DNA of 64,000 bases from Chytridium lagenaria. Lineage: Eukaryota; Chytridiomycota; Chytridiomycetes; Chytridiales; Chytridiaceae. This document shows, piece by piece, positions 34,744 to 46,656 of the stretch. The notes beneath the pieces were generated by a model, which made no database searches, had not been told where the DNA came from, and saw only the letters and a program-made list of their open reading frames with translations. The stretch's first letter is position 1. Every line of letters starts with the position of its first letter. The position numbers and the translations under genes are program-made. The DNA is taken from the NCBI GenBank assembly GCA_025449115.1, contig JAHLKC010000048.1:124001-188000 (forward strand), read 5' to 3'.

Positions 34744-36821
34744 ATGTCAGTCGGGTTCTGGAATGCCACCGATTGCTTTGTCTCATCTGTGTGCAAAGAG
34801 CCATGGCCAACTGGCACTGACTCTTACTGGATAGTTCTCCCTGCTTCATTGATGTCATCAGGAATGATGAGTTTGATCGTTACGTTCAGTTCAATGGTGA
34901 CACTGTCACTGGCCTGCCTCTTTCTCGCAAACTTTTGGGCTCCCCGGTTGGTCTTTCTTTCCCTCTTTCAGTGTTTTATTCAATCACCAAAATCACCTCG
35001 CTAACTATGGGGCTCAGTTATACGGCTGACAGTGCAGACGAAGAGATTAAATGGTGCGAAGATAAAATTAAGAAAGTCGTTAAATTATATTCAAAGGCTC
35101 TATTGCGCGAACAGCGTAGCTCATGGAAATATATTAGCTCAGCTTTTTTCGGCGCTTTCTATGGAGCACGAAAACAAATCAAAATGCACTTGTAAGTTTC
35201 TTGCGCAGGAAGACGGTAACTAATTTTTATAGATTTATCAAAAACATCGCGCTACCATTTTCTATATGGGCTGTAATATGCTTACTTTCTGGACTTACAC
35301 AAATGACGATACATACGGTGACTGCATTCCAGAAAGCGGAGAACCATATTGTTGACATATTGAGTATGAATATGACAGCCTTGGTGAGCGTGTCAGGAGT
35401 TGACCGCAGATTTAATCATTTCACCGACTTTTCGGCAGAGTATGGCCAACCATTCCGTGGCATATGCATATTGGATACAAGATTTTATCGCTCAGACCTC
35501 AGAATCTTAATTCACACACATTCACGGCTTTTGGGATATTAAACATCACGAATGCGACATCTGTGCTGAAAGCCAAGTTTGAGGAGTTTAGAAGTTATCT
35601 GCTACCGAATATTACCGAAGATTATGAAGATTATGATCAGGATTACGCTGAACCGGCTTCTAGCTCAAGCGCGGATTTGTTTGTTTGTGGTGGACAGCTT
35701 CTTGAAATTGACAGCGCGTTCCAAACCGCATGCTTTGTCGACGCCACCACTTGCACATCTGGTCGTGTCAACAGATTTTAAAGGGTTTTAATTTTGCTGC
35801 ACCGGAACTTAGCGTGAATTTTTGAAAAAGCTGATTCCTTTCCTTCACCTGCAATGAAATCGCCAGCAGATATTTTTACTTAAAACTTCCGAATATCGGC
35901 TTGCAGATGAACGCCCCAAGTATGATTCTGATGACACCGCCCTTAAGTTAGCCGACATCAGTTCTAATACGAAGAATCCAGTCAGAAGATTCACTTTGGA
36001 TAAACAAATACTTTCCCAAAATCTATCGGCAACAAGCTTTGACGTTTCAAGACATCCGGCTGATGACGCCGTCTACCTTCTTTCTGATATCGACGTTTCT
36101 TACAACCTCAAAACCGTGGTAAATTTCGCCTTGGATCTCTTCCTGTTGTGAGTCACAGGTTCGTCAACGAAAGAACTCCGCTCATGATAAGAGATGCTAC
36201 GGGGTGGCCATGGACTGTCTGGAACGGACACTGTCATCATGAGATTTTACTCTGTGATGCGACGATTTACAAAGGAAAGTCTCCAATGTTTGGGACTGCG
36301 TGCCCGCTCCGTTATTTTGCAAAGACGGCGCTGAACAATGCCGAGAATCTCTGGCAACAGGGCTAAGATGGAGAAATGAGGCAGTGCTCTCTGATGTGTT
36401 AGGCGCCGTTCGTGACCGCCTCTCACTAGCAACGGAGTTTGATGAGTATAGCCAAGCAAAGAAGATACTTGAAAAATCCGTTGGCTTAATGCATTTTTCA
36501 TGGGTGATTAGCACGCTGCCCTTTGACTTCTTCAACTCTTTTGAGAATTTGAGAGTGATGACGCCCGTTCAAAACCCAATTGAGGCAGTAGCTATAGACT
36601 TTGGGCTTCTTCTCGCACTTCTTACCTGCTTCTTGTTGACGTTTGTTGGAGTAATAGCTTTATCGAGCTCTTACGCAAGGCAAGCTTCAACAACAGCTAT
36701 AGTCAAGCAAAAGCGAGGTTGGGATGCGATAGCCTTGTATAAGACAGCGATGAACTTGCCAATAATAAGTTCTAGACGTGTTCAACCGTATGAAAATGAT
36801 TTTGAAATAGATGCACAATGA
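34744..36821 (+). CDS. Multi-TM protein with Cys-rich ectodomain, family X member 2
   Basis: This is a divergent neighbour and paralogue of member 1. From 34744 it reads MSVGFWNATDCFVSSVCKEP, then a TM (GMMSLIVTFSSMVTLSLACL), a charged cytosolic stretch (SADEEIKWCEDKIKKVVKLY) and a second TM (ALPFSIWAVICLLSGLTQM). The ectodomain has LFVCGGQLLEIDSAFQTACF, VDATTC, GWPWTVWNGHCHHEILLCDA and CVPAPLFCKDGAEQC. Then comes KSVGLMHFSWVISTLPFD, a last TM (EAVAIDFGLLLALLTCFLLT) and a tail with KRGWDAIALYKTAM ending EIDAQ at 36821. Two introns have clear borders (35190-35230 and 36120-36160). At least four frame changes occur (near 35500, 35770, 35830 and 36300). The tail motif of Trp/Tyr-Asp-x-(Ile/Val) followed by Tyr is shared with members 1 and 3. 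Function is unknown. Confidence 0.6.
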
Positions 36822-37619
36822 TTGAAGTTGTATCATTAGTGTCTTACGCCTTATTTTCCCTTGAGTACATTTAGATGTGTTTACTTTTTAAGTCAACCAG
36901 TCGTCTCTAGCCTAGAGTGTATAACAGTTTTACGGAACTCAAAAGTACCACGACGCTTAAGCGTTAGAAAAAACGGCTCGGTCATTTTATTCTGCAATGA
37001 ATGTCAATTCTAACATTCGTCACGTCCTTCTTGTTACAAACTCCTCAACAAAACACCCACTAGGCACAAACTTGCCTCTCACCATGCGACCATGACGCAC
37101 ATTTCCTCTCAAGTTTATGCATGGCGCGCACAATGCCTTACTTCTCGCAGATGTCATATGCAGTTAGTGGGCGCAACGGCCATACCATGGTCCTCCAACC
37201 TCCACACTCCTCTCTCGCACGTTATTTTCCTGCATTTTGGTAAACATTTTAACACGCGATACTTTCTTTATCTTACGTCACGCACCGTGTTTTAACTTTA
37301 ACTAAATCTCGCATTACCAGAAACGTCGTCTTGTTCCGGGGGGATAGCCATCACTCACGTTCGTCAACTGACAACGATTACTCATGCGCGCATGACCACC
37401 AACAGACGAATCATTGACCCCGTAAAAGACAAAACAAATAATATTAAGGATTTAATTATTCAGCTACCGGGTAACCTCATTAACAAAGGTTAATCAGCTA
37501 CTTATTCAGCTACCCTGGGAAGCTGAATTATAACCGAGTCTTAAGAAAATAAAGAAATAACTTAACTTGATCGCATCACCAAATCAAAGAGATTAGTGCG
37601 TGGGATTCTCCCATTGTTA
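36822..37619. other. Spacer before the truncated family X copy
   Basis: About 800 bp with no recognisable family X N-terminal sequence on the plus strand. It contains the short direct and inverted repeat cluster at 37440-37545. An open frame at 37092 is unsupported. Confidence 0.5.
37440..37545. repeat. Cluster of short direct and inverted repeats
   Basis: TTATTCAGCTACC occurs at 37456-37468 and again at 37502-37514, with a partial copy ATCAGCTAC at 37493-37501. Two hairpins are possible: ATTAAC/GTTAAT (37479-37484 and 37489-37494, loop 4) and ATTCAGCT/AGCTGAAT (37504-37511 and 37521-37528, loop 9). The cluster sits just before the point where family X member 3 becomes recognisable. Confidence 0.6.
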
Positions 37620-38557
37620 GTGCAAAGCTTTCCTGTTTTCATCAAGTAGTTCTCTGTGACGCAACGTTGGTAAACGGCGTTGTAGAGAATACATCTGCCT
37701 GCGTGCCCGCTCCCTTCTATTGCAAGGACGGCTTCGGGTTGGATTGCAGCCAAGCCGCTGGTATCGGTGCTCTCTTCAGCACAGACACGTCTTTAGGGAC
37801 AACAGTGCTTGAAAACACGGCCCAATTCGGTGAGACTGGATCAAACATAAGCCAAGTGGACATTGACCCGGTGTTTTTTTCTGATCAAAATGGACGTTTG
37901 GACCAGCGGATTGCGGATAATGCATCGATTGCTGGGGCTCTCAAATTTGAAAAAGCCATAGGAATAATGCATATGGCTTGGGTGCTATCCAGCATAGCGT
38001 TGCGATACAATCCGAAAGCATACGCAGAACGTGCACTTGCTAGGTATCGAGAAGAAAAAAATAGTTCTTCTAAAACGGCAGCCAACCTCGTTGGAAAACG
38101 AGATAGTCTACCTCGTACGCCAGAAGAGGAAGTTATTCATAAAAACGCCATCGCCGACGACTTGCAATATTTACAGAATGTTACTGTCCGTGTAATCGAT
38201 AGGGATCCTGTGGACGCAATAGCCGTTGATATCTTCCTCATTTTGCTTGTGCTTCTCACCTTTGGTCTCGCCCTATGCAGCTCTCTCACAATAGCTCTAC
38301 TCAACAGATCCGAAAGATTTAGGCGTATCGTGAGTGAGAGAAGGCTCCTCTATGATCCAGTGGAGAAGTACATCGAAGCTAAGCGTATGAGAGCCGCCGC
38401 TTCAGAGTCTAAAGATGTGAATACGTTAATTTCTGGGTCTAAAAGTCTGAAGGCTTCTACGTTGGTGCAAGAGACATCTTCTTCGCCGATGGCATCGACG
38501 GACCTTGGAGCTTCAGCTGTAAGGCTGCAGAAGTCAGGAAAGATAGCTCCTCTGTAG
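37620..38557 (+). pseudogene. Truncated family X member 3 (C-terminal half only)
   Basis: The frame is open from the left part of the ectodomain to the C-terminus without any frameshift, unlike members 1 and 2. It has CFHQVVLCDATLVNG, CVPAPFYCKDGFGLDC (aligned with CVPAPLFCKDGAEQC of member 2), FEKAIGIMHMAWVLSSIAL and a TM (VDAIAVDIFLILLVLLTFGL). The basic tail includes RRLLYDPVEKYIEAKRM and is followed by a Ser-rich end. The N-terminal TM segments and first ectodomain half are absent. The sequence upstream of 37600 is non-coding with short inverted repeats. It could be a 5'-deleted duplicate, or the 3' part of a gene whose remaining exons lie further upstream and were not recognised. The stop codon lies at a 47-bp tandem duplication. 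Confidence 0.6.
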
Positions 38558-38603
38558 CTTCAGCTGTAAGGCTACAGAAGTCAGGAAAGATAGCTCCTCT
38601 GTA
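38510..38603. repeat. 47-bp tandem duplication at the end of family X member 3
   Basis: Positions 38510-38556 and 38557-38603 are identical except for one G/A difference (GGCTGCAG versus GGCTACAG). Because 47 is not a multiple of three, the junction supplies the TAG stop codon and the second copy is out of frame. With the duplication removed, the frame would reach a TAA a few bases later. Confidence 0.95.
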
Positions 38604-39181
38604 AAGCTCAGCACCTTAATTACAAGATTTGTGTTAGATTTACTATCTAATAACAAATTATTTATCGTTTTCGCCCTTATTCAAAGGTTTGACATATGTT
38701 TTTTGTGGTTATTTCGGTGTATTTGCACCAAGCAGTTGGTCTTCCTTGCTTTGACATATATTCTTTTGTCTTCCACGCGGTGAGGATTTGCTATCTTTGG
38801 TTATCTTTGACTCATAGTCCCAAAATGCTGGTTCTGAACTCGCCGCGGCCGGCTGCAGTCACCGCGCTCAAGAGTGGCCTTATGATAATCACTACGACCT
38901 TTTGCGTTCTCTTTGGACGGCTGTATTGCTACCTTGTCTTCACATTCGCGGTAGGGTATCCCTTTTATTCGTCACGTGTGGCTGATTAGAGGCAAAAACT
39001 CTTGTAAGCAGATTCTGTATCCTTGACTTGGAATTTTCATGTCACTTTTAAAGACAGGCTGGGTAAAAAAAAATTGAAAGTCCGAAATTATTTAATACCG
39101 AATCCACACAGCTTTTTGGCAGAGCATGCAGTATATATATACACTGCATGGTTGCTTGGCTTTCTCCGCTCTTCCCAAAAG
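38604..39181. other. Upstream region of chitin synthase
   Basis: Holds a 97-codon open frame at 38696-38989 with hydrophobic character but no homology or splice context, and the palindrome at 39125-39150. It is treated as intergenic. Confidence 0.5.
39125..39150. promoter_or_regulatory. Perfect palindrome with TATA-like core before chitin synthase
   Basis: The 8-bp arms CATGCAGT (39125-39132) and ACTGCATG (39143-39150) flank ATATATATAC. It lies 31 bp before the proposed ATG at 39182, so it may be a core promoter or 5'-leader element. This is positional inference only. Confidence 0.45.
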
Positions 39182-42100
39182 ATGCAACGGCCGCACTCAC
39201 GATTCTCCCTCCCAACCTCTTCGTCGACTGGCATCCTCCAACGTACTTTTGGAGCCATGCCCGTTGGAGCGGCAGATGTCAATGGGCTTACTTCGTTGAA
39301 GAGGCAGCGTAGCAATGACGCTCCTTTACGAGAGAGGCGACCTATCCATCAACGTAACCCCATTATGCGTAAGGCTGGACAACCGCCTCCTTTTGCAAGG
39401 ATAGGTGAGAATCTACAATTTAAATACAGATGCTCATTCTTTTCAGGGGCCACAACCAACAGAAATCGACTGGGTGCGGCCATTCCACCGCAGGAGGCCT
39501 TACTAGCCTATTCGCCGCCGGCTCCTGGGGCTGATGAGGATGGGAACTGGTGGCTTTATACATCACGAATATTGACTTGTTGCATATGCGCTCCATGCTT
39601 GGTTGGTATGGGCAAGAAAGATATACATGTACAGCAGGCCTGGAGAGAGAAGGTAGAAAAGGACTATTCGAACGAGTCTTAGTCTTACTTTTTTAGGTGG
39701 CGTTATGCATAATCATAGCATCTATCATGTCCGCTGTTGCCTTTCTATCGTTCGGCCTGCAGGCATCGTTGTGCCCGGACAGCAGAGGGTCATTGGTGTC
39801 CGATGCTGTTCTAAACCAAAGTGATCACTTGACTTTGAACTACAGAAATAATGTAGTAATTTATGGCTATATTTATGACTTCGGGGAAGTTCGAGATCGT
39901 CTCTCTGGTAGAGGAAACATTCAACTTACATCCGATTGGCTTGGTCGCGATATCACGTCTCTTTTTCAACCTGCAGTGGATGCATGTGCCGGTATCTCTA
40001 CAATACCGACGCCGAAATGCTTTGTTGAGAATAGGTTTCCGGGCTCACCGAGCTTAGAACCAAACCCCGGAGAGCCATGTCCCTCATACTCATGGCTCGA
40101 AGGATTGAAGCCAGCAGGTCGAGCTTTCTTCACCTGGCAAGATCTCTCGATGAATAAGGAACCTCCACATACTTTGGTAGCATTTAACGGAGCTGTATTA
40201 AATCTAACGAGTTTCTTTCGATCTTCACGAGACTCATTTAATCCTTCTTCCGTTGCTGCAGTGGAACGTGTTGTGGGAACAGACGGAACGAGAGGGCTGT
40301 CTTTCTCACCTGCCACTCTAGCTTTTGTGAATTGCCTCAAGAATCGCCACATTGTAGGCTATCTTGACAAAGAATCCATTGGATGCGTGGCAACCAAGCT
40401 ATACAATCCGTTTGCTTAGCAGTGATTCTGTGTTCATCATGACGAATTTCTTATGGCTATTACTTTTCACTGGTTTATCTCTGAACGACTTACGAAGATC
40501 AGGGGGAATAAACGTCATTACCCACAATCTACACCTCAAGTGGCGTTACCTCTTGATCGCCAAACGGATCCTAGTGTAAGACTCTCACAAGCCTCTTTTT
40601 CGCACTTGGCCAAAATATTCGACCCAAGCCAAGTAGACGATCCGTACGTAATTATGCTCGTCACTTGCTATTCGGAAGGTGAGGAGGGAATCAGAAACAC
40701 GTTGAGTCTCTTGCGAGTACCGACTATCCGGATACGCATAAGCTTCTTTTCGTCATCGCCGATGGTCTTATTACCGGATACGGAAACAGTATGTCGACTC
40801 CTGATGCTATATCAGCATGATATCGCAGGATGAGTCTCTTCCAGGTCCAGATTCGAAAAGTTATCATGCTATTTCTGACGGCGCCAAGCAGCATAATATG
40901 GCTAAAGTGGTAAGCATGTATTTCATTTACTTCTTACGTCAACATTGCACTCATATATAAATTGTTTTTTTCCAGTACTCCGATCTTACATTCAAACTGT
41001 GGAGGGAGTGTACCGATCATAGGAATTATCAAATGTGGTACCCCGGAAGAGCAGAATTCACCTGGCCAAAGAAGGCTGGAAATCGAGGCAAGCGAGATTC
41101 TCAGCTCATCTTAATGAATTTTCTGTCGCGGGTTATGTTTAACGATCGAATGACTCCTCTTGATTATGAGCTTTTTCTAAGATTCAAATGATAACTGGCG
41201 TCAACCCGGACGTCTACACTTTAGTGTTGATGGTTGATGCCGATACCAAAGTGGCTCCAGACTCGCTGAAGTACATGGTTCAAGCAATGAAGAATGATCC
41301 GACTATCATGGGACTTTGTGGTGAAACTAGAATCGCAAACAAGCGAACATCGTGGGTCACAGCAATTCAAGTGTTCGAGTACTATATATCTCATCATCTT
41401 GGAAAGCCTTTGAATCAGTATTTGGTGGCGTAACCTGCTTACCTGGTTGCTTGCATGTATCGAGTTAAAGCGCCGAAAGGTCCACAGGGGACGTTCGTCG
41501 TACCTATTTTGGCGAACCCTGACATCGTTGATGAATACTCTGAAAATATTGTCGACACCTTGCATAAGAAAAATCTTCTCTTGTTAGGAGAAGACCGCTT
41601 CCTCACCACCCTTATGCGCGGACGTTTCCAAAACGAAAAATGATTTTTGTCCTCAAGCCATTTGTCGAACTGTGGTTCCCGATACCTTCAAAATGCTCTT
41701 ATCGCAAAGACGGCGTTGGATTAATTCCACAATTCACAACTTGCTGGAGCTGGTTCTTCTCCGAGATCTATGTGGGATTTTTTGTTTTAGCATGCAATTT
41801 ATTGTTATGGTAAGTTATTTTCCTGTTTCTCGTGTAATTTTGCGAATTCTGCTAATCATGCCAAAGCTGGAATTGATAGGAACGGTTGTTCTCCGGCTGC
41901 TATTACATTTGTCTTCGTTCTTCTCTTTTCTGCCATGGTCTCAGGAAAGGTCGCGACCCTACCCTTGCTCATGCTTCTGGCCACCCTTGGTCTACCCGGA
42001 GTGCTTATTGTTATCACGACAAGAAAGTGGTATATCTGGTGGGATGGTCGTCTATATCTTGCATTGCAGTATGGAACTTTGTCTTACCGATCTACGCTTT

Positions 42101-43395
42101 CTGGCATTTTGATGACTTTACGTGGGGAGAGACCAGAAAAGTTGAAGGGGAGGCTGAGCAGCACGATCATTCTACTCGAACAGGACAATATGAGATTGGA
42201 GCAGTTGTTTTAAAAACGTAAGGAATTTGATCAATTTTATTTTTTAAATCTCTATTTGTTTTAACTTAAACCAGCTGGGCTCAATGGGGAGCGAGAAAAG
42301 AAACGGCATGCGGGCTCAAGGAAATGCTCTATCAGACATAGAGCAGCAGAACTTTATTGCGGCTGCAGCCGATACTGTGGAACAAGTCGCCGAAGTATTC
42401 AATATGAGCTAGTTCCACAATCTCCGTACTATCCACCAAAGCCGAGTAAGCTTATCAGGCCCATCTGGTGTCAGCAATTGGCTCACTTCGACCATCTCTA
42501 GTCCAACAGTAGAGCCAAAGGAATCAATTCCTCTTCAGACAATCTTTAACAAGACGAGCTGGGGGGAAGAGCCAAAGCCTGTCACCATGGTTAACGTTGG
42601 CGAGTTCACTCATTTGGCGATTCCAAAGAGCCGGAGAGAAATGGCTTTACAGTTTCGTCAGCTATTGGCAATTGGCTTACTTCGTCCATCTCCCCTGCTG
42701 CTGAGCCAAAGGAGACAGTTCCTTTACAATCTCTATTTAAGAAGACGAGCTGGACTGATGAAACTAAGTCCGTTCCCGCTGTCTTCGTTGGGGACGGCAA
42801 TACGGTGACGATTTCAAAGCTACCGGATAGAAGCATCTCGAAAATTTCGATTGCCGCATCTCGATACCCATCTGAGTCTCAAGGGAATGTGGCTCAAGGC
42901 TCTGTGTCTTCCGCTTCTAACCTATACACCGCGGCATCACAGTTGGAAAGCAACATAAGTAAGCTTTCCAATCTTGACAAAAATTTAACTTTATTTCTGT
43001 TAAAAGGTCGAAAGATTATCCGTAAAAAACCAGTCCCATTGGAGACGAATGTCAATACGGCCGATTCAGCCATGGGCGGCTTTTTAATGTGCTCCACGCC
43101 AAACATGTCAGCACAGCTTGAATCTTCTTTCGACCTTTTCTCAAAAACTATCGGAGAAGTAGAGCTTTTGGATGAATGTGCGAGTTTAGACTCGAGGCGA
43201 TCGTCGAGACTTGAGAGAGGCAGTGATGTCAGCAGTCGTCCATCCGTGAAATCGTTAGCGCGGGCTGAACCATTGGCTGCTGACGAATATGTGGATGCAT
43301 ATACAAAGTCGATTGATCCGGAGTGGGACGTTATTGAGGTTTTACCTCGAAACGATGGGGCCAGCAGGGTCAAACCTTTGCTGGTAATCAAGTAG
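39182..43395 (+). CDS. CHS3: Chitin synthase, division 2 (class IV/CHS3-like), with repeat-bearing C-terminal extension
   Basis: This is a plasma-membrane processive glycosyltransferase that polymerises UDP-GlcNAc into chitin. From 39182 there is a basic N-terminus, [26 protein letters not shown] then a TM ([20 protein letters not shown]), a cytochrome-b5-like stretch ([12 protein letters not shown]) and a second TM. The catalytic domain shows [94 protein letters not shown] and [20 protein letters not shown] (the QRRRW motif near 41703), then TMs and [13 protein letters not shown]. After about 42340 a roughly 340-residue Ser-rich extension with a tandem repeat runs to 43395. At least eight single-base breaks interrupt conserved motifs (for example near 41405 and 41617, each restored by one base). 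I read these as sequencing errors; a pseudogene cannot be excluded. Confidence 0.85.
42470..42840 (+). repeat. Tandem coding repeat of about 186 bp in the chitin synthase extension
   Basis: Two copies start near 42470 and 42657. They read [19 protein letters not shown] versus [18 protein letters not shown], then [17 protein letters not shown] versus [17 protein letters not shown], then FTHLAIPKS versus [10 protein letters not shown]. The two copies are in different frames as given, so an indel lies between them. Confidence 0.8.
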
Positions 43396-43634
43396 GCGTT
43401 TCTTTAACCTTAGCAGTATTTCACGGATTGATGGCAGCACTCGTAAAAAGGCGTTCGGACCGCGACCAATGCCATTTTAAGGGATGGAAGAGAAATTGAT
43501 TTTAAAAAGTAAAGTCATTTACATATTTAAGTATTTATGGTTGATATCTTTTGCATATCCTTTTTATGGACATAATTTGGAAGCTTTTTTAGTTTTTTTA
43601 ACGTGACTTTTTGCGTGAGCTTTACAAGAATAAA

Positions 43635-46598
43635 TTATGCACAATACACATAAACTGAAGAATCTCCATGACTTCTTCTGATAAACTCTCTTTCTATCAA
43701 CGATTCGACTCTCGGTTTAACATCTGCCGGCTTGCCATTTCATTAGATGATTATGAAGTTCAGAACCTACGTGAAACGGAAAGTTTAAAAGTCCTGCAAG
43801 TTCTGCCAAAAGACTTGAATGCGATAAATTCTTTCGTGATTTCAAAATCCTGACGATCGCAGCATCTATTTGGTAACTCCGATCCACAAGAACTTTTCTG
43901 TTCACGTCTGTTGTCTCCTCAGCAGACTCGACGTTTTGAGATGCATTCAGTTTCACGCGGAAAAGTGTGTGGTGAAACTCTTCATTAACAGCAAAAAGGT
44001 CTCCTTCATTGTCAGGGATTTTTTTTAAAAGCCGCACTCTGTGGGACGTTAAGAAGTCCAACATCCGAACAATTTCTTTCTGATCAAGGCCGGTTCTTAA
44101 TTTGATCTCTTTAAGAGATAGTGTGGTAAAGTCGTTAAATAGAAGCAGCAATGACGCTTGAATCATGGAGACTGCTAATTCTTTGTCGCCCTTGTGAAAT
44201 AAATAATGTAGTTCATATTAATCAGGCCATTTTAACTGATAAAAACAAAAAGTAAACAAGCGCTTCAAACCTTCGAAAACTTTGCTTTTACTACGCAATT
44301 CGACAACGAACACTGCCACTGTAGATTCCGCCCTGAATGTTGTTTCTTATAAAATTCATCAACTTGCTTCTGCAATTGCACAAACTTAAAAAAATTGTTA
44401 TCACATGTTGCCAAATAGTGAACAGACGTACGAATGTGGGTGCGTTGAGTGTTATCTTTGGAAAAGCGGGCCATAGCGACGCCGTCAAAACATTGAATGA
44501 TACATCGTGTGATGATGGATGATTCTATGGTATTAAATTAAAGAACGCTCATGTGAGAAAGATATACCGATTCGAATTTCTGCCGTAGATCAACAGACAA
44601 TTCCATATCTTTGAACATACCCTCCAGCTTCATCGTATAATCAGGTCCACACTCTGCCTTCAGTCTACTCAAAATAATCTTTTCCAAATGAACATGCTTG
44701 CACCGATTATGTAAAAGCCTTTTTGCAAGACACTTATGATAAACGCTTCAAAAACGTCTTTCCCTAAAACATGTAATGAGTATGCAAAAGTAGAGACATG
44801 AGTACCAGTAAGTAACCTAAAAAGATCCATGATTCCGTCAACATAATTTTTCTCCGTCCTCAGTCGACAGATTCTTTAGCTTCAGGTAGTGATCAATATG
44901 ATTCGCAAGAAGCTGCGGTATTTTGTGCTCTCCGTGGTCGAGAATTTTTGTTAACGCATCTTTGGCGACCATCTCAAAATCCTTGTTATTGGATGTCACT
45001 TCTTTTGATAAAAGTTCTTCACTGTGGCGATGAATGATAATAGATCGGGGATGAAGGACGCTGGGTACTTGGTGTCCTTAAACAATTTCCTTCCTTGGTT
45101 CTATAATCTTAGTCGTGCAAATTTAGGTGAGATTACCTTTACGTGGAGCTCAAATGCATCTTTGAAAGGCTTTTCTTTATATACGCGCTTTAAAAGGCAA
45201 TATAATCGCCATAAATCCGTGAAATTCCTGTCAACAAAAGCCTTTTCAAAGTCTTTCACCAGAATTTAGTGAACGCTTCATAAAAAAGTGATAAAAGAAG
45301 AGGCTTACGTAAACTCAAAATTCTATCAGCTCTTCTCTCTATAAAGTTCTCGAATATTGATATCAGCAACCCCTTCTTGGAGCCCGCACTTAAGAATCCA
45401 GCCGGCGAACATCTTTCCGTTTCTTCGTTAATTCTCCTCTCGATGAGATTCAAGAGCGAATTCAGGGTTAAGAACGTGGCATCCTGATGCTCATCTAGTG
45501 CTTCTTCTGCCTCTTTCTCGTAAAACAAGTTGGAGCGTGCAAGAAACTTCTCCTCAAAATGGAGTACATAAACGCCGAGACTCATGAGTATTCTATTTAC
45601 AGATCGTAACAGTTCTCTTGATACGTTTTTCCCGGCTCTGTGAAGACTTAAAGGTTTTTTGGGTGCCTAGAAATACCTCTCGTCGTTGATAGAATTTACA
45701 AAGGCATCCAATAGAACGTCTTTAATAGATGGATCGTTGAAAAAATGCTTGCGGAACAAATCGTAACCTAGATCCATGACACTTTTGAGCTCAGGATTTC
45801 TTAATATGTAGGCTCGATCCAGAAATAAAAAGATATTTCTTATAAAGAGCTTCCATCATGAGTTTCTTCATAAACAAAGGGGTATACCTGCTCATTATAA
45901 AACATGTCCCATGTCTTTCTCACTTGACATAACACATCATTGCCTGTAACATGCCTATAAATGCATTAAGTTTCATTACTTGAATTATTTGCACGTACTC
46001 TTTAAAAGTTGATGCCAAAACCACGGTTCTCTCCGTAATAAGTCGCGTAAGTTCTTCATACATATATTCACCGTGATTATGGATGCACAGAGTCTCACAT
46101 GTCTATAGAGATCAGCTTTGTAAAAGCGTTTAAAAAACCTTGTACAGCTCCTCAAGGCTAATTTCTACCCCTTTTTTCAAGTAAATCGAATCAATAGATG
46201 CTTTAAGCTTCAACCAGCTAGACTCCAAGTGATGATCCGGAATCACAGGTTCACTGTAATGACATAAAGTCAATTTCAGTAAAGGAATACCTTTAAATCC
46301 TTTAAATCGTATCCCCTTTTTGTGTTGGATACCCTTCGAGTCTCCTTAAACGTGATGTTTTTAATGATCTTGCTTATCCGCTCCTCAACAACTCCCTCAG
46401 CGGGTTTAGCTATGGATATGCTGGCTGGGAGTATTACTGTGTTGCCAGATTTTTCCGCAACACCTTTGTTAGTCGAGCTCCGGATTTGGGCCTGCGTGCT
46501 CGATGCAAGTGAAGCAATCGGCTTGAACTGCACAAACTGCGTGATGGAGGGCTGGAAACGGTCAAGCTGAACAGCCTTCCCTTTCCCTTCCCTTTCAT
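43635..46598 (-). CDS. CUL4: Cullin, CUL4 type
   Basis: This is the scaffold of a cullin-RING ubiquitin ligase; CUL4 pairs with the DDB1 adaptor and RBX1. The N-terminus (MKGKGK, LDRFQPSITQFVQF) leads to IIKNITFKETRRV, then LESSWLKLKASIDSIY and ISLEELYK. Repeats carry IFLFLDRAYILRNPELKSVM, DLGYDLFRKHFFND and LLISIFENFIERRADRILSL. The cullin-homology region reads GKDVFEAFYHKCLAKRLLHN, ILSRLKAECGPDYTMKLEGM and FKDMELSVDLRQKFE. The winged-helix end has AIVRILKSRKNLSHSSLLAE with the presumed neddylation Lys, and after a 40-nt intron, PADVKPRVESLIEREFIRR and SVYVYCA. More than ten short introns are inferred. Single-base breaks occur in the purine run just after the start codon (near 46580) and around 44850. 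The motif order and C-terminus match CUL4 better than CUL1 or CUL3. Confidence 0.88.
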
Positions 46599-46656
46599 GA
46601 CTTCAGACAAACTTTCGGACAACTTGAAATGTAATGTTATGGTGTGTGTCTGATAG

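Noticed and set aside
38696..38989. 97-codon hydrophobic open frame upstream of chitin synthase
   Set aside because: No similarity to anything in the window, no splice sites, and it sits in the expected promoter region.
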